Virus record (IMG/VR): IMGVR_UViG_3300028392_001993
Location: 114,198-178,197 of that record
Source of the DNA: a virus
Length of the DNA: 64,000 bases
Strand: one strand, 5' to 3'
Part shown: positions 36,818 through 46,500 of the stretch, piece by piece
How the letters are laid out: every line of letters begins with the position of its first letter
How positions within the stretch are numbered: the first letter of the stretch is position 1
The notes under the pieces: model-generated
What the model was told of the DNA's origin: nothing
The model's database searches: none
Seen by the model: the letters and a program-made list of their open reading frames with translations, nothing else
Position numbers and translations under genes: made by a program

Positions 36818-37666
36818 ATGAACAGATTTGAACAATTGATCGAATACGTGATCAATGATGAAGAAGCAAAAGCTCGCGAACTTTTCCATGACATCGTTGT
36901 GGCCAAGAGTCGTGAAATTTACGAGAACTTGATGCAAGAAGAAGCCGAAGAGGACCTTGACGAGGCCGCTGAGGAAGAACTTGATGAAGATTCAGAAGAA
37001 GAAGACCTAGACGAAGGCGCCATGGGCGGCGACGCTAGTGACGACTTGATCGACAATATCGAAGCTGATGAAGAGCAAGATATGAGTATGGAAGGCGAAG
37101 AAGACGAGTTTGGCGGAGATCACGACGAGCCAGATGCTGATAACATGGGCGGCCCAAGCGATATGGATGCTGACAACGAGCCAGCTACTAAAGACGACAT
37201 TCTTAACTTGGAAGACAAATTGGACCAGTTAATGGCTGAATTTGAAGACCTAATGGGCGGTGACGACATGGGCGGTGACGGCGACGGTTTCGGACCAGAC
37301 GAAGGCGGCGACGCTATTGAAATGGACGACACAGACGAAATGGAAGGCATGATGGAAGCAATTTCATTGAAAGCCGCTCCAAAGCCAGTGACTTCTGAAG
37401 AAGGCGGCGTTAACAAGAAGTCCACAGTATCTGCTAACTCAGGTGCTAAAGGACCAATTGGTAGCACAGTCAAGCCAGTACACGCTGGTGGCGAAGGTGG
37501 CGGCAAGCATGATGCAGCCGGTGCTTACAGCAACCAAACTAAAGACTTGATCGGCGATTTCCAAAACAAAGCCGGTGGAAGTATGAAAGGCCAAAAGCCT
37601 GCTACTAAGCCACACTTGGCACAAGCAACAGGTGTTAACACAAAGAGCCCAGTAGCTCGCGGTTAA
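36818..37666 (+). CDS. Highly acidic prohead core protein (gp68-like)
   Basis: 282 aa. A basic/neutral helical start (MNRFEQLIEYVINDEEAKAR, then IVVAKSREIYENLMQEE) leads into about 130 residues dominated by Glu, Asp and Gly, then a Lys/Gly/Ser-rich tail. Acidic core proteins fill the prohead around the scaffold and are degraded by the gp21 protease; some fragments remain as internal peptides. Position and composition support a gp67/gp68-type role. Clean GGAG ribosome site. Confidence 0.65.
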   Translation: MNRFEQLIEYVINDEEAKARELFHDIVVAKSREIYENLMQEEAEEDLDEAAEEELDEDSEEEDLDEGAMGGDASDDLIDNIEADEEQDMSMEGEEDEFGGDHDEPDADNMGGPSDMDADNEPATKDDILNLEDKLDQLMAEFEDLMGGDDMGGDGDGFGPDEGGDAIEMDDTDEMEGMMEAISLKAAPKPVTSEEGGVNKKSTVSANSGAKGPIGSTVKPVHAGGEGGGKHDAAGAYSNQTKDLIGDFQNKAGGSMKGQKPATKPHLAQATGVNTKSPVARG

Positions 37667-37669
37667 TAC

Positions 37670-38305
37670 ATGAAAACACTAAGAGAACAACTTACCTTTA
37701 ATCAGGCCAACATCCAGGTTCTAGAAGAATCTGGACCCGATGGCCATGGTAAGCACCTCTATTTGAAAGGCATTTGTATTGAAGGCAACAAGCGCAATGC
37801 AAATGACCGCGTCTACCCATTACATGAAATCAGCAAGGCAGTTAACACAATTAATGAGCAAATCAAAAGCGGTAACTCAGTGTTAGGTGAAGTGGATCAT
37901 CCGGATGATTTGAAAATTAATCTAGATCGTGTGTGTCACTCAGTTGAAGGTATGTGGATGGATGGCGATACTGGATGTGGAAAGTTAAAGATTCTACCAA
38001 CCCCAATGGGTGAGTTAATCAAGACACTGTTAACATCAGGTATAAAACTCGGAGTTTCGAGTCGTGGCAGCGGCAACGTTGACGACAGAACTGGACATGT
38101 AAGTGACTTCGAAATAGTCACTATAGATGTGGTTGCTCAACCCAGCGCACCCAATGCATACCCTAAAGCAATATATGAAAGTCTCATGAATATGAAGTAC
38201 GGTCATAGACTGTTAGAGGTAGCCAAGGAAGCGGGCGAAGACAACAAAGTGCAGAAGTATCTCAAGAATGAAGTTGTAAAACTCATCAGAGAACTCAAGA
38301 TCTAA
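37670..38305 (+). CDS. 21: Prohead core protease gp21-like
   Basis: 211 aa, same size as T4 gp21 (212 aa). A serine protease of the prohead-protease (U9/herpes-assemblin-like) fold. The catalytic His is in GEVDHPDD (H77) and the Ser in LGVSSRGSG (S130 or S131); DFEIVTIDVVAQPSAPNAYP closes the core. It cleaves scaffold, core and capsid precursors after maturation starts, usually after the Glu of L/I-x-E. It starts 3 nt after the acidic core gene and is followed by gp22 and gp23. Confidence 0.93.
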   Translation: MKTLREQLTFNQANIQVLEESGPDGHGKHLYLKGICIEGNKRNANDRVYPLHEISKAVNTINEQIKSGNSVLGEVDHPDDLKINLDRVCHSVEGMWMDGDTGCGKLKILPTPMGELIKTLLTSGIKLGVSSRGSGNVDDRTGHVSDFEIVTIDVVAQPSAPNAYPKAIYESLMNMKYGHRLLEVAKEAGEDNKVQKYLKNEVVKLIRELKI

Positions 38306-38318
38306 GGAGAATCTACTA

Positions 38319-39407
38319 ATGTTAGATGCAATCAAACCATTGTTAGATAGTGACCTGATCACCGAGGAAACTCGTACAGAGATCACAGAAGCTTGGGCAG
38401 CCAAGTTAAGTGAAGCTCGTGAACAGGCTCGTGCAGAACTACGTGAAGAGTTCGCACAACGCTATGAGCATGATAAGTCAGTGATGGTAGAAGCTTTGGA
38501 TAAAATGGTAACAGAAGGTTTAGCCGCAGAAATTGCACAAGTAGCCGCTGAGAAGCGCAACTTGAGTGAAGATCGCGTCAAGTTCCAACACAAGATCAAA
38601 GAGTCAGCACAGAAGTTTAACGGCTTCTTGGTGACAAAACTTGCAGAAGAAATTGGCGAATTGCGCAAAGACCGTAAGATGCACACAGAAGGACTAGCCA
38701 AACTAGAAAACTTCATGGTGCATGCATTGGCTCGTGAAATTCAAGAATTTGCCGCAGACAAGCGTGATGTAGTGGAAACAAAAGTCCGCTTGGTCCGTGA
38801 AGCTCGTGGTAAACTTGAAAGTCTCAAAGCACGTTTCGTAAAAGAATCTGCTGAGAAAATGAGTCAAGCTGTTAGCCGTCATCTAAAGACAGAACTTTCA
38901 CAATTGCAAGAAGACATCAAAATTGCTCGCGAGAACAATTTCGGTCGTCGTATCTTTGAAGCATACGCAAGTGAATTTGGTGCTACTCACCTAAATGAGA
39001 AAGCAGAAGTTCGCAAGTTGTATAGTGCATTGTCACACCGTGACAAGCAATTGGCGGAAGCCATTAAACTCGCACAACGAGCCAAAGTCGTTGTAGAGTC
39101 AAAAGAACGTGAAATACGTATAATCAAAGAATCCAATGAGCGCGAAAGCACCATGGAGATGTTGCTTGCCCCTCTCAACCGAGAGAAGCAAGATGTTATG
39201 CGTAATTTGCTTGAAAGCGTACAAACAACCCGTTTGAAAAACGCATTCGAAAAGTATCTGCCAGCCGTATTGGAAGACCGCTCTGTAAAAGCCTCAAAAG
39301 TGATTACAGAAAACGTTTCAGTAGCAACTGGGGATAAATCTGTTCCAAGTGGTCAGCAGGAAGATCGTAGTAATGTGATCGACCTCAAGCGCCTGGCAGG
39401 GTTATAA
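38319..39407 (+). CDS. 22: Prohead scaffold protein gp22-like
   Basis: 362 aa (T4 gp22 is 269 aa). Almost entirely alpha-helical and charged, rich in Glu, Lys, Arg and Ala: LITEETRTEITEAWAAKLSE, ARAELREEFAQRYEHDKSVM, KRNLSEDRVKFQHKIKESAQ and ILKE-free coiled-coil stretches throughout. It is the major scaffold around which gp23 assembles and is destroyed by gp21. AAGGAG ribosome site 8 nt before the start. Confidence 0.85.
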   Translation: MLDAIKPLLDSDLITEETRTEITEAWAAKLSEAREQARAELREEFAQRYEHDKSVMVEALDKMVTEGLAAEIAQVAAEKRNLSEDRVKFQHKIKESAQKFNGFLVTKLAEEIGELRKDRKMHTEGLAKLENFMVHALAREIQEFAADKRDVVETKVRLVREARGKLESLKARFVKESAEKMSQAVSRHLKTELSQLQEDIKIARENNFGRRIFEAYASEFGATHLNEKAEVRKLYSALSHRDKQLAEAIKLAQRAKVVVESKEREIRIIKESNERESTMEMLLAPLNREKQDVMRNLLESVQTTRLKNAFEKYLPAVLEDRSVKASKVITENVSVATGDKSVPSGQQEDRSNVIDLKRLAGL

Positions 39408-39414
39408 TTAAATA
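39407..39414 (+). promoter_or_regulatory. Late promoter ATTAAATA (overlapping TATAAT) before the major capsid gene
   Basis: ATTAAATA follows directly on TATAAT (39403-39408), with AGGAG at 39415-39419 right behind. The box-to-start distance of 11 nt again leaves a very short leader, but one that could hold the ribosome site if initiation shifts upstream. Confidence 0.4.
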
Positions 39415-39425
39415 AGGAGACTTAA

Positions 39426-40622
39426 ATGTCACAAGAACTATTAGAAAGCCGCTGGGGCGAGACCAAAGAAGCATTGCTCGAAGGTCTTAACGGCTCAAAG
39501 CGCAACAGCATGGGCGTTATCCTTGAGAATACACGTAAGTATTTGAAAGAGAACGCATCAGCTGGTTCCACAGCATCTGGCAACATCGCCACACTTAACC
39601 GTGTGATTCTGCCAGTTATCCGTCGTGTTATGCCAACCGTTATTGCTAACGAATTGGTAGGCGTTCAGCCAATGACAGGCCCAGTTGGTCAAATTCACAC
39701 TCTGCGTGTTCGTTACGCACAGTCATTGACTGACACATCAGCAGCCGCTACAAGCGTGTCAGCTGGTCAAGAAGCATTGTCACCATTCACGATTGCTCAG
39801 GCATATTCAACTGTACCACAGGCAACTACTACTGCTACCAACTATACTGGTAACAATACAGCGACCATGGAAGGTACAGGCGGTAAGCAAATTTCTGTGC
39901 AAATCTTGAAACAAGCCGTTGAAGCTCGTACACGTAAGTTACAAGCTCGTTGGACTTTTGAATCTGCACAAGATGCACAAGCCATGCACGGTATTGACGT
40001 TGAAGCAGAAATTATGGCTGCTTTGGCTCAAGAAATTACAGCTGAAATCGACCAAGAGATTCTCTTGTCACTACGTTCATTGGCTGCAACTGAGTTCACA
40101 TACAACCAAGCAACCGTTTCAGGTACTGCTACATTCGTTGGTGACGAACACGCCGCATTGGCTGTTTTGATCAATCGTACAGCAAACTTGATCGCCCAAC
40201 GTACACGTCGCGGCGCAGGTAACTGGGCTGTTGTTAGTTCAGCTGCCTTGACAGTGTTGCAATCTGCAACTACTTCAGCTTTTGCACGTACTACAGAAGG
40301 TACTTTCGAAGCACCTACAAACACCAAGTTTGTTGGTACATTGAACGGCGCTATGCGTGTGTTCGTTGACTCTTATGCAAGTGACACAACACCAGTGTTG
40401 GTCGGTTACAAAGGTTCTTCAGAAGCAGACGCTCCAGCATTCTATTGCCCATACATTCCTTTGATGTCTTCAGGCGTTGTGTTGGATCCAACAACATTCG
40501 AACCAGTCGTGTCATTCATGACACGTTATGGCTACATCGAATTGACAAACACTGCATCGTCTTTCGGCAATGCTGGTGACTATGTTGGTGAGATTGCTGT
40601 ATCTAACTTGTCATTCTCCTAA
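39426..40622 (+). CDS. 23: Major capsid protein gp23-like (HK97 fold)
   Basis: 398 aa (T4 gp23 is 521 aa, shortened in many aquatic relatives). Typical sequence: NIATLNRVILPVIRRVMPTV, IANELVGVQPMTGPVGQIHT, ARTRKLQARWTFESAQDAQ and YCPYIPLMSSGVVLDPTTFE, then VSFMTRYGYIELTN. A likely gp21 cleavage site is LKE at residues 40-42 (before NASAGS), which would remove a 42-residue N-terminal propeptide. It is followed by a strong terminator, fitting a very highly expressed gene. Confidence 0.95.
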   Translation: MSQELLESRWGETKEALLEGLNGSKRNSMGVILENTRKYLKENASAGSTASGNIATLNRVILPVIRRVMPTVIANELVGVQPMTGPVGQIHTLRVRYAQSLTDTSAAATSVSAGQEALSPFTIAQAYSTVPQATTTATNYTGNNTATMEGTGGKQISVQILKQAVEARTRKLQARWTFESAQDAQAMHGIDVEAEIMAALAQEITAEIDQEILLSLRSLAATEFTYNQATVSGTATFVGDEHAALAVLINRTANLIAQRTRRGAGNWAVVSSAALTVLQSATTSAFARTTEGTFEAPTNTKFVGTLNGAMRVFVDSYASDTTPVLVGYKGSSEADAPAFYCPYIPLMSSGVVLDPTTFEPVVSFMTRYGYIELTNTASSFGNAGDYVGEIAVSNLSFS

Positions 40623-40663
40623 TCAGAGAACGCAAACTTTCTCAGGGATGGGAAGGAAAAACA

Positions 40664-40687
40664 AAAAGGGCCGAAAGGCCCTTTTTT
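40664..40687. terminator. Strong bidirectional rho-independent terminator after gp23
   Basis: AAAAGGGCC, loop GAAA, GGCCCTTTT and further T. A 9-bp stem with an A-tract before and a T-tract after, between the convergent gp23 and glycosyltransferase genes, so it can stop both. Confidence 0.92.
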
Positions 40688-40706
40688 GTTGACGGTACAA
40701 ATGTCT

Positions 40707-41861
40707 TTAAACTTTATACCACGAGAGAAATTGAGCAATCTTCTTGGTGACACTAGTCCAATCACCTCGTGTGGGCTGTCTGAACAGTGTGGCGGTTGAA
40801 TACCAAGGACTGTTGTTGCGATCCAACAACCAACGCCAGTCTTGACCATACTGGTTTAACATAATCCAAGTGGGCCTTCCTAATGCGCCACTCAGGTGAC
40901 TGATAGCAGTATCAACTGATACCACAACATCCATGTGCATGATCAGTGCGGCAGTGTCAGCAAAACTGGTGATTGATCCAGGATATCTGGTGACACCTAC
41001 TGCACTTAGTTGATCTTCCTCTTCAGGACTAGCATCAATCTGTAAATTGATCCATTCGTACTGAGGATTTGTTTTGATCATATCAAGTATCACTGGAAAT
41101 GGCACACTCTTGTGTTGATGGATCCAAGAATCTTTGCGACCACTCCAACTAACTCCCACACGCATACGCTTCTTGGGCCCTAGTCTATCCTGCCAACCTT
41201 TCATCAAATCTGGTCTAGCAGTAAGATAATTTTGTAGTTTTGGAAGATTGTCTATGGTAATACCTAGTATGCCAGGGATACTCATGATAGGAACCCAGTA
41301 ATCAAATTCTCCCATGTCTTCATTGTATCTGCCTGTGTGTTCGATAATATTACTTTGATTCAGCAAAGGGATCAGCCCATCTGTGACTTGTAGTTTAACT
41401 CGAGCACCTGCGGCATGCAGATTAAAAATAAATCTTGAGAACTGAATACAGTCCCCGTGTCCTTGTTCTCCTACGACCAAGATAGTTTTGTCTCGGATAT
41501 CTTCCCCGCGCCATCGTGGTTGATCAAACTTGGGCTCAGCACCATTCAAGTGTTCAAACTGCCAGCGAGCTTCGTACTGTGCCCAACCACGCTGATAGTC
41601 GCCCATCAACAAGTATGCCACGGCTAGATTAAATTGTGCAGTGGTGTTTGAAGGATCCAACAAAATAGAATGTTGCAAGAAAGGTATAGCACGTTGGGGA
41701 TGACCCAGTTCACGCATGACATTGCCGTAGTTGCAAAATGCCGCGGCATTGTCGGGATCGTCGACTAGTACCTGTGCATAGCATTTTAGTGATTTTTCAG
41801 GTTCGTGGTCAGCACGATATTGATTGCCTTGTTCTATCAGATCGATTTGTTGTTGATTCAT
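40707..41861 (-). CDS. TPR-containing glycosyltransferase (GT9/OGT-like)
   Basis: 384 aa. Residues 4-110 form three TPR repeats (AAAFCNYGNVMRELGHPQRA, TAQFNLAVAYLLMGDYQRGW). The rest resembles the C-terminal half of heptosyltransferase/O-GlcNAc-transferase-like enzymes: TILVVGEQGHGDCIQFSRFI, MRVGVSWSGRKDSWIHQHKS and VVVSVDTAISHLSGALGRP, then WRWLLDRNNSPWYSTATLFR. The VDTAxxHLxGALG motif is the donor-site region. Role inferred: transfer of a sugar onto a virion or host protein, or onto surface glycan. It is the only minus-strand gene in the 32-64 kb half, inserted between capsid and tail genes, and has its own late promoter and terminator. Confidence 0.82.
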   Translation of the reverse strand: MNQQQIDLIEQGNQYRADHEPEKSLKCYAQVLVDDPDNAAAFCNYGNVMRELGHPQRAIPFLQHSILLDPSNTTAQFNLAVAYLLMGDYQRGWAQYEARWQFEHLNGAEPKFDQPRWRGEDIRDKTILVVGEQGHGDCIQFSRFIFNLHAAGARVKLQVTDGLIPLLNQSNIIEHTGRYNEDMGEFDYWVPIMSIPGILGITIDNLPKLQNYLTARPDLMKGWQDRLGPKKRMRVGVSWSGRKDSWIHQHKSVPFPVILDMIKTNPQYEWINLQIDASPEEEDQLSAVGVTRYPGSITSFADTAALIMHMDVVVSVDTAISHLSGALGRPTWIMLNQYGQDWRWLLDRNNSPWYSTATLFRQPTRGDWTSVTKKIAQFLSWYKV

Positions 41862-41866
41862 AGGGA

Positions 41867-41874
41867 TATTTACG
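41867..41874 (-). promoter_or_regulatory. Late promoter CGTAAATA, 5 nt from the glycosyltransferase start (leaderless)
   Basis: CGTAAATA, then TCCCT, then ATG on the minus strand. Same 5-nt spacing as at gp25 and the gp67-like gene. Confidence 0.6.
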
Positions 41875-41902
41875 CTGTGGTAGTAGTGTATTTTACATTT
41901 TC

Positions 41903-41910
41903 GCTAAATA
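41903..41910 (+). promoter_or_regulatory. Late promoter GCTAAATA with an 80-nt structured leader
   Basis: GCTAAATA 85 nt before the ATG at 41996. The leader contains a 7-bp hairpin ATGCAGG/CCTGCGT (41935-41953) and a GTGC/GCAC hairpin (41955-41969), then AAGGAG at 41983-41988. The longest leader seen among the late genes here. Confidence 0.55.
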
Positions 41911-41995
41911 CTTGTCAACACAATACGGTGTTTTATGCAGGTTTCCCCTGCGTAGTGCCTAGAACGCACATCGGGCTTCTATAAGGAGAAATCAA

Positions 41996-42835
41996 ATGGG
42001 AAGAGCTCTTAAAATTCAAAAAACAAACATTGGCGCCGGCACCAGTGTATCTGGATCTAATCCAGTAGTTACCTCATACAATCAAAACGTCTTGACAGAC
42101 GCTGGTTACCCAAACTTTGGATCATTAACTGATCCAGTTTATAACTCGCCAGTTCAAACATTGGATAGCACACAGTATCTAGGCGTAGTTGGTGGCTCAC
42201 CTACTACCAGTACCGCAAGTGCAACCAATCCAGAAATTGCCGCATTGGTTAACATCTTGCTGGCAGATGGCACAAACACCTATTCAGTAGCCAGCAGTTA
42301 CACCGGTCGTATTATCCGCCAAAAAGGTTCACACAAGTTCCTGGTTGCCTACACAGGCGCAACTACAGCACTCAGTGTAGGTCTCATTGTCGGACAAGCA
42401 TATCAAATTGTGTCATTGGGAAACAGTGATTGGTCCACAGTATTAAGCGGCACAGCCGCAGTGGGCAGAGTATTCACTGCATTGTCGGTAGGTGCTGGTA
42501 CTGGTACAGTATATCCAGTGGGACAATGTGTGTTGTCAAACACAGCCACTCCTTCGGCAGGCAACATGAGTATCTCTTATTCAGTAGGCGACTCAAGTGC
42601 TGTGTACGCCAGTTATATTACCAACAAGTGGGTACGTGACTGGAACGGCATGACTTATGGCAACTACAGTAACAGTAACCTTGGTACAAACACTCAATCT
42701 GCTGAAAACTTCTACCCTGTGAACTTCTTTACAGACGAAGGAACGGTCACATGGTCTGGTGCTGAAGTTATCAACAGTTCACAATCACAAAACGGTTCAT
42801 TGCAATTGGCACAAGTGGACAGCGTTACAAGTTAA
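41996..42835 (+). CDS. Virion structural protein of unknown role (279 aa)
   Basis: 279 aa, Ser/Thr/Gly-rich and beta-type. Begins MGRALKIQKTNIGAGTSVSG. Residues about 125-180 form a module common as an insert in phage structural proteins (VGQAYQIVSLGNSDWSTVLS followed by GTAAVGRVFTALSVGAGTG). The end has KWVRDWNGMTYGNYSNSN. A long structured leader, strong ribosome site and own terminator suggest high late expression, as for a head-decoration, neck or tail protein. No T4 counterpart could be named. Confidence 0.6.
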   Translation: MGRALKIQKTNIGAGTSVSGSNPVVTSYNQNVLTDAGYPNFGSLTDPVYNSPVQTLDSTQYLGVVGGSPTTSTASATNPEIAALVNILLADGTNTYSVASSYTGRIIRQKGSHKFLVAYTGATTALSVGLIVGQAYQIVSLGNSDWSTVLSGTAAVGRVFTALSVGAGTGTVYPVGQCVLSNTATPSAGNMSISYSVGDSSAVYASYITNKWVRDWNGMTYGNYSNSNLGTNTQSAENFYPVNFFTDEGTVTWSGAEVINSSQSQNGSLQLAQVDSVTS

Positions 42836-42850
42836 TTTGTAACCCCTAAC

Positions 42851-42883
42851 AATCCTCTCAGCTACATACTGGGAGGATTTTTT
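42851..42883 (+). terminator. Rho-independent terminator overlapping the next gene's ribosome site
   Basis: AATCCTCTCAG, loop CTACATA, CTGGGAGGATT (11-bp stem with one G-T pair), then TTTT. The 3' arm contains GGGAGG, the Shine-Dalgarno sequence for the ATG at 42884, so folding would both end transcription and hide that site. Confidence 0.8.
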
Positions 42884-43468
42884 ATGGCCGCGGCATTTGT
42901 ATTGGGTAACGGTGTAAGCCGACAAGCAATAGATTTAACTGTGTTAAAAACATTAGGGACCACCTATGGATGCAATGCTATCTATCGTGAGTTTGAACCT
43001 GATGTGTTGATCAGCACTGATGTACCCATAAGCGAACGCATACAACACGATAGGTATAGTCAAACACATACACATTATACTAGAAAACCTTTTCCAGACT
43101 CTGGTGCAAGGCGTATAGCACAAAAGTATTTTGGATTTAGTTCAGGCCCCGTGGCGGTTGGCCAGGCCGCACTAGATGGTGCTGTTGCTATCTATCTTAT
43201 AGGATTTGATATGGGTCCAACTCGCAATGGTAGATTCAACAACATCTATGCTGACACTGAGTTTTACAAAAAAAGTTCTGCTAATCCTACTTTTTCAGGC
43301 AATTGGGTTAATCAAATAAAAACTATCGCTCGAGATTTTCCCAAAACTAGTTTTTTTAGAATAGTCGGGGATACCACAGCAGAAATACGCGACCTGTTGG
43401 CAATACCTAATCTAACACACCTTCAAATGGCGGATTTTCAAACTCGCCTGGCCCATAAAGAAATTTAG
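42884..43468 (+). CDS. DUF115/MptE-like protein, possible glycan-related enzyme
   Basis: 194 aa. The N-terminus FVLGNGVSRQAIDLTVLKTL followed by YGCNAIYREFEPDVLISTD has the Rossmann-like start of the DUF115 family (domain of the flagellin-modifying Maf and of archaeal MptE). VAVGQAALDGAVAIYLIGFD matches a second conserved element. Similar genes occur in aquatic T4-like phages. In bacteria relatives add nonulosonic-acid sugars to flagellins, so a sugar-transfer role is a reasonable guess. Its ribosome site lies inside the preceding terminator hairpin. Confidence 0.55.
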   Translation: MAAAFVLGNGVSRQAIDLTVLKTLGTTYGCNAIYREFEPDVLISTDVPISERIQHDRYSQTHTHYTRKPFPDSGARRIAQKYFGFSSGPVAVGQAALDGAVAIYLIGFDMGPTRNGRFNNIYADTEFYKKSSANPTFSGNWVNQIKTIARDFPKTSFFRIVGDTTAEIRDLLAIPNLTHLQMADFQTRLAHKEI

Positions 43469-43493
43469 TCAAAAACCCCAACTTCTATCTTTA

Positions 43494-43501
43494 GCTAAAT
43501 A
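43494..43501 (+). promoter_or_regulatory. Late promoter GCTAAATA for the fibre gene cluster
   Basis: GCTAAATA 23 nt before the ATG at 43525, with AGAGGA at 43507-43512 as ribosome site. The same box as at 41903. Confidence 0.6.
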
Positions 43502-43524
43502 TCACAAGAGGATACGGTTTACCT

Positions 43525-46500
43525 ATGACGCAACAGATAATAGATGTGGGGGCAGCGGCCAACGACGGCACAGGTGAGCCCTTACGCAACGCCTTTACCG
43601 GAGTAAATGATAATTTTACGCAGATTTGGACTGCTGGACCAGTTGGTAGCCAGGTACAGATCACTGGTAACATAGTCACAACCACAGTTACTAATCTGGG
43701 TCTTACCCTGGCAGGCAACGGCATTGGCAATATCACAGCCAACAGCAGTATTGTACCTGGCACAGCTGGTGTGTACGATATTGGTGCACCGGACAATAAG
43801 TTTCAGTACATTTACGGTGACTACCTAGTTGGTAATGGTGCATTAATCACCGGGATCGTTGCTAACACCAGTTACAATAATTCAAACGTAGCGGCGTTCC
43901 TTCCTACATATACAGGCAATCTGGTCAGTTTAACTGGTCCAGTTAGAACCACAGCCAATGTCATAGCCGGCAATATTATAACCAGCGGATTCCTGGGAGT
44001 TTCAGGTGCTATCTCCGGTGGCAACATCACTGGTACTAATTTAATCAGTTCGGGCTATGTCTCTGCTGTAGGTAACATAACCACCACTGCTAATATATCT
44101 GGAAATTACCTACTTGGTAATGGCGCATTCATAACAGGCATCACAGCAACAAATATTGCAGCCGGCGCATTAACTGGAACAACACTCAGTTCAAACGTAT
44201 TATATTCAAGTCTACAAGTTGTTGGCAATTTGGTTTATGTCAATGTTGATGGCAATATAACCACAACAGGTAGATTTATAGGTTCAGGTGCTGGCTTGAC
44301 AAATATTCCAGCGGCAAACATTGTTGGTACAATAGCCAATGCCTCATATGCCACTACTGCAGGCATAGCATACTCAGTATCGGCCGCAAATGTTTCTGGC
44401 ACAGTGGCCAACGCCACATATGCTACCACAGCTGGTAGCGCCACCACAGCAACAATTGCTAACACAGCAAATGCTGTAGCAGGTGCAAATGTAACAGGTG
44501 TAGTGGCCAACGCAGCCTATGCTATTACTGCAGGATCGGCCACCACGGCTAACACAGCCAATACTTCAGCCACAGTCACAACTGCCGCACAACCAAACAT
44601 TACCAGTGTTGGTACGCTAACTTCAGTCTCAGTCTCTGGCAATGCCACCGCAGGAAATATATTAACCGGTGGTCAGATCAGCGCAATTGGAAATGTTTCT
44701 GGCAACTACTTTATCGGTAATGGTGCATTACTAACTGGTATTGCATCTAATGCAAGTGCTAATGCTGGTGCATTAGTAGGATCAACTCTTAGTAGCAATG
44801 TTGTATTCTCAAGTTTAACAACAGTTGGTAACCTGGTATCTGTCAATGTTGATGGCAATGTAATCACTGGTGGCAGATTCATTGGATCAGGCGCTGGTCT
44901 AACCAACATACCTGGTGCCAATGTTTCTGGCAATGTGGCCAATGCCAATGTTGCGGCTACAGTTACTACTGCGGCACAACCAAATATAACTTCAGTTGGT
45001 ACGCTAACTTCTTTAACTTCAACCGGTAACGTAACAGCAAATTACTTTATTGGTAACGGATCTTTATTAACAGGTATAGCCGCATCAAATGTCAATGCTG
45101 GTGCGTTGGTAGGATCAACACTGAGTGCAAATGTATTGTACTCGAGTCTGCAAACTGTTGGTAATTTGGTATCTGTTAATGTTACTGGTAACATCACTAC
45201 AACAGGTAGATTTATTGGATCTGGTGCTGGACTAACAAATATACCAGCAGGTAATATTTCTGGCACAGTGGCCAATGCCGCTTATGCTACCACAGCCGGA
45301 CTAGCAACCACAGCAACAACTGCTAACACAGCAACCACAGTTACCTCTAATGCACAGCCAAACATTACTAGTGTTGGTACACTGACATCAGTCAGTGTTA
45401 CAGGCAACGCCGGTGTTGGACGTTTGAACATCGGACAAGCCAACCTGTATATTACCAATACAAACCCGCCTGTACTGGCAGTTCAAGCAGACACCACTCA
45501 GTTTAGTGCTAATATTGATGTTGCTACAAATATCAGAACATATTCAGTTACTGCCAATGCTACAATTAGTGCCATTGGTAATATAACAGGTGGAAACTTA
45601 GTTACTGCTGGTAACGCAACTGCGTCTTACTTTATTGGTAATGGCCGACAACTAACTGGCATTGTGGCTACCAGTGTTGGTAACCTAGATAGTTTAGTTG
45701 TAATCGGCAATACCACAACAGGCAACTTGCTCACTGGCGGGTTGATCAGTGCAGTAGGCAACATCAAAACAGTTGCTAACGTTTCGGGCAATTACTTTAT
45801 TGGTAACGGTGCATTACTAACTGGTATCACAGTATCAGCAGGCACTAGCATTGTTAACGGTAACAGTAATGTTGTGGTTGGTGCCAATGGCAACGTCACA
45901 GTTGGAGTAACCGGAACAAGCAATGTTTCTGTGTTTACTCCTGCAGGAGTCGAAGTCAAAGGCCTGGTATCGGCCACTGGTAATATTGCCGGTAACTATC
46001 TATTAGGCAATGGTGCTCTCATAACTGGATTACCTGCAGGATATAGCAATGCAGATGTAGCCAACTACTTGCCAACCTATACAGGTAACTTGGTTAGTCT
46101 AACTGGCCCAGTAACAACCACATCAAACATCACCGGTGGCAATTTGCTCACTGGTGCACAAGTTATTGCCAATGGTGAAATACAGACAGGAACAGGATTC
46201 AGCACAGGCGGATATTTAAGTGTTAACGGTAGTACTGATTTACACAATACTAATGTAACTGGATATCTTTCAGCAACTGGTAACTTAACAGGTAATTATA
46301 TCCTGGGTAACGGTGCGTTACTAACTGGCGTTATCACAAGTGTAGCCAACATCAACAATGGCACATCAAACGTAACTGTTGTAAGTTCGGGCGGTAATAT
46401 CACAGTTGGAGTTGGCGGCACGGGCAATGTAGCGGTGTTTGCATCAACTGGTGAATACATCACAGGTTTATTAAGTGCAAGTGGCAACGTAACTGGCAAC

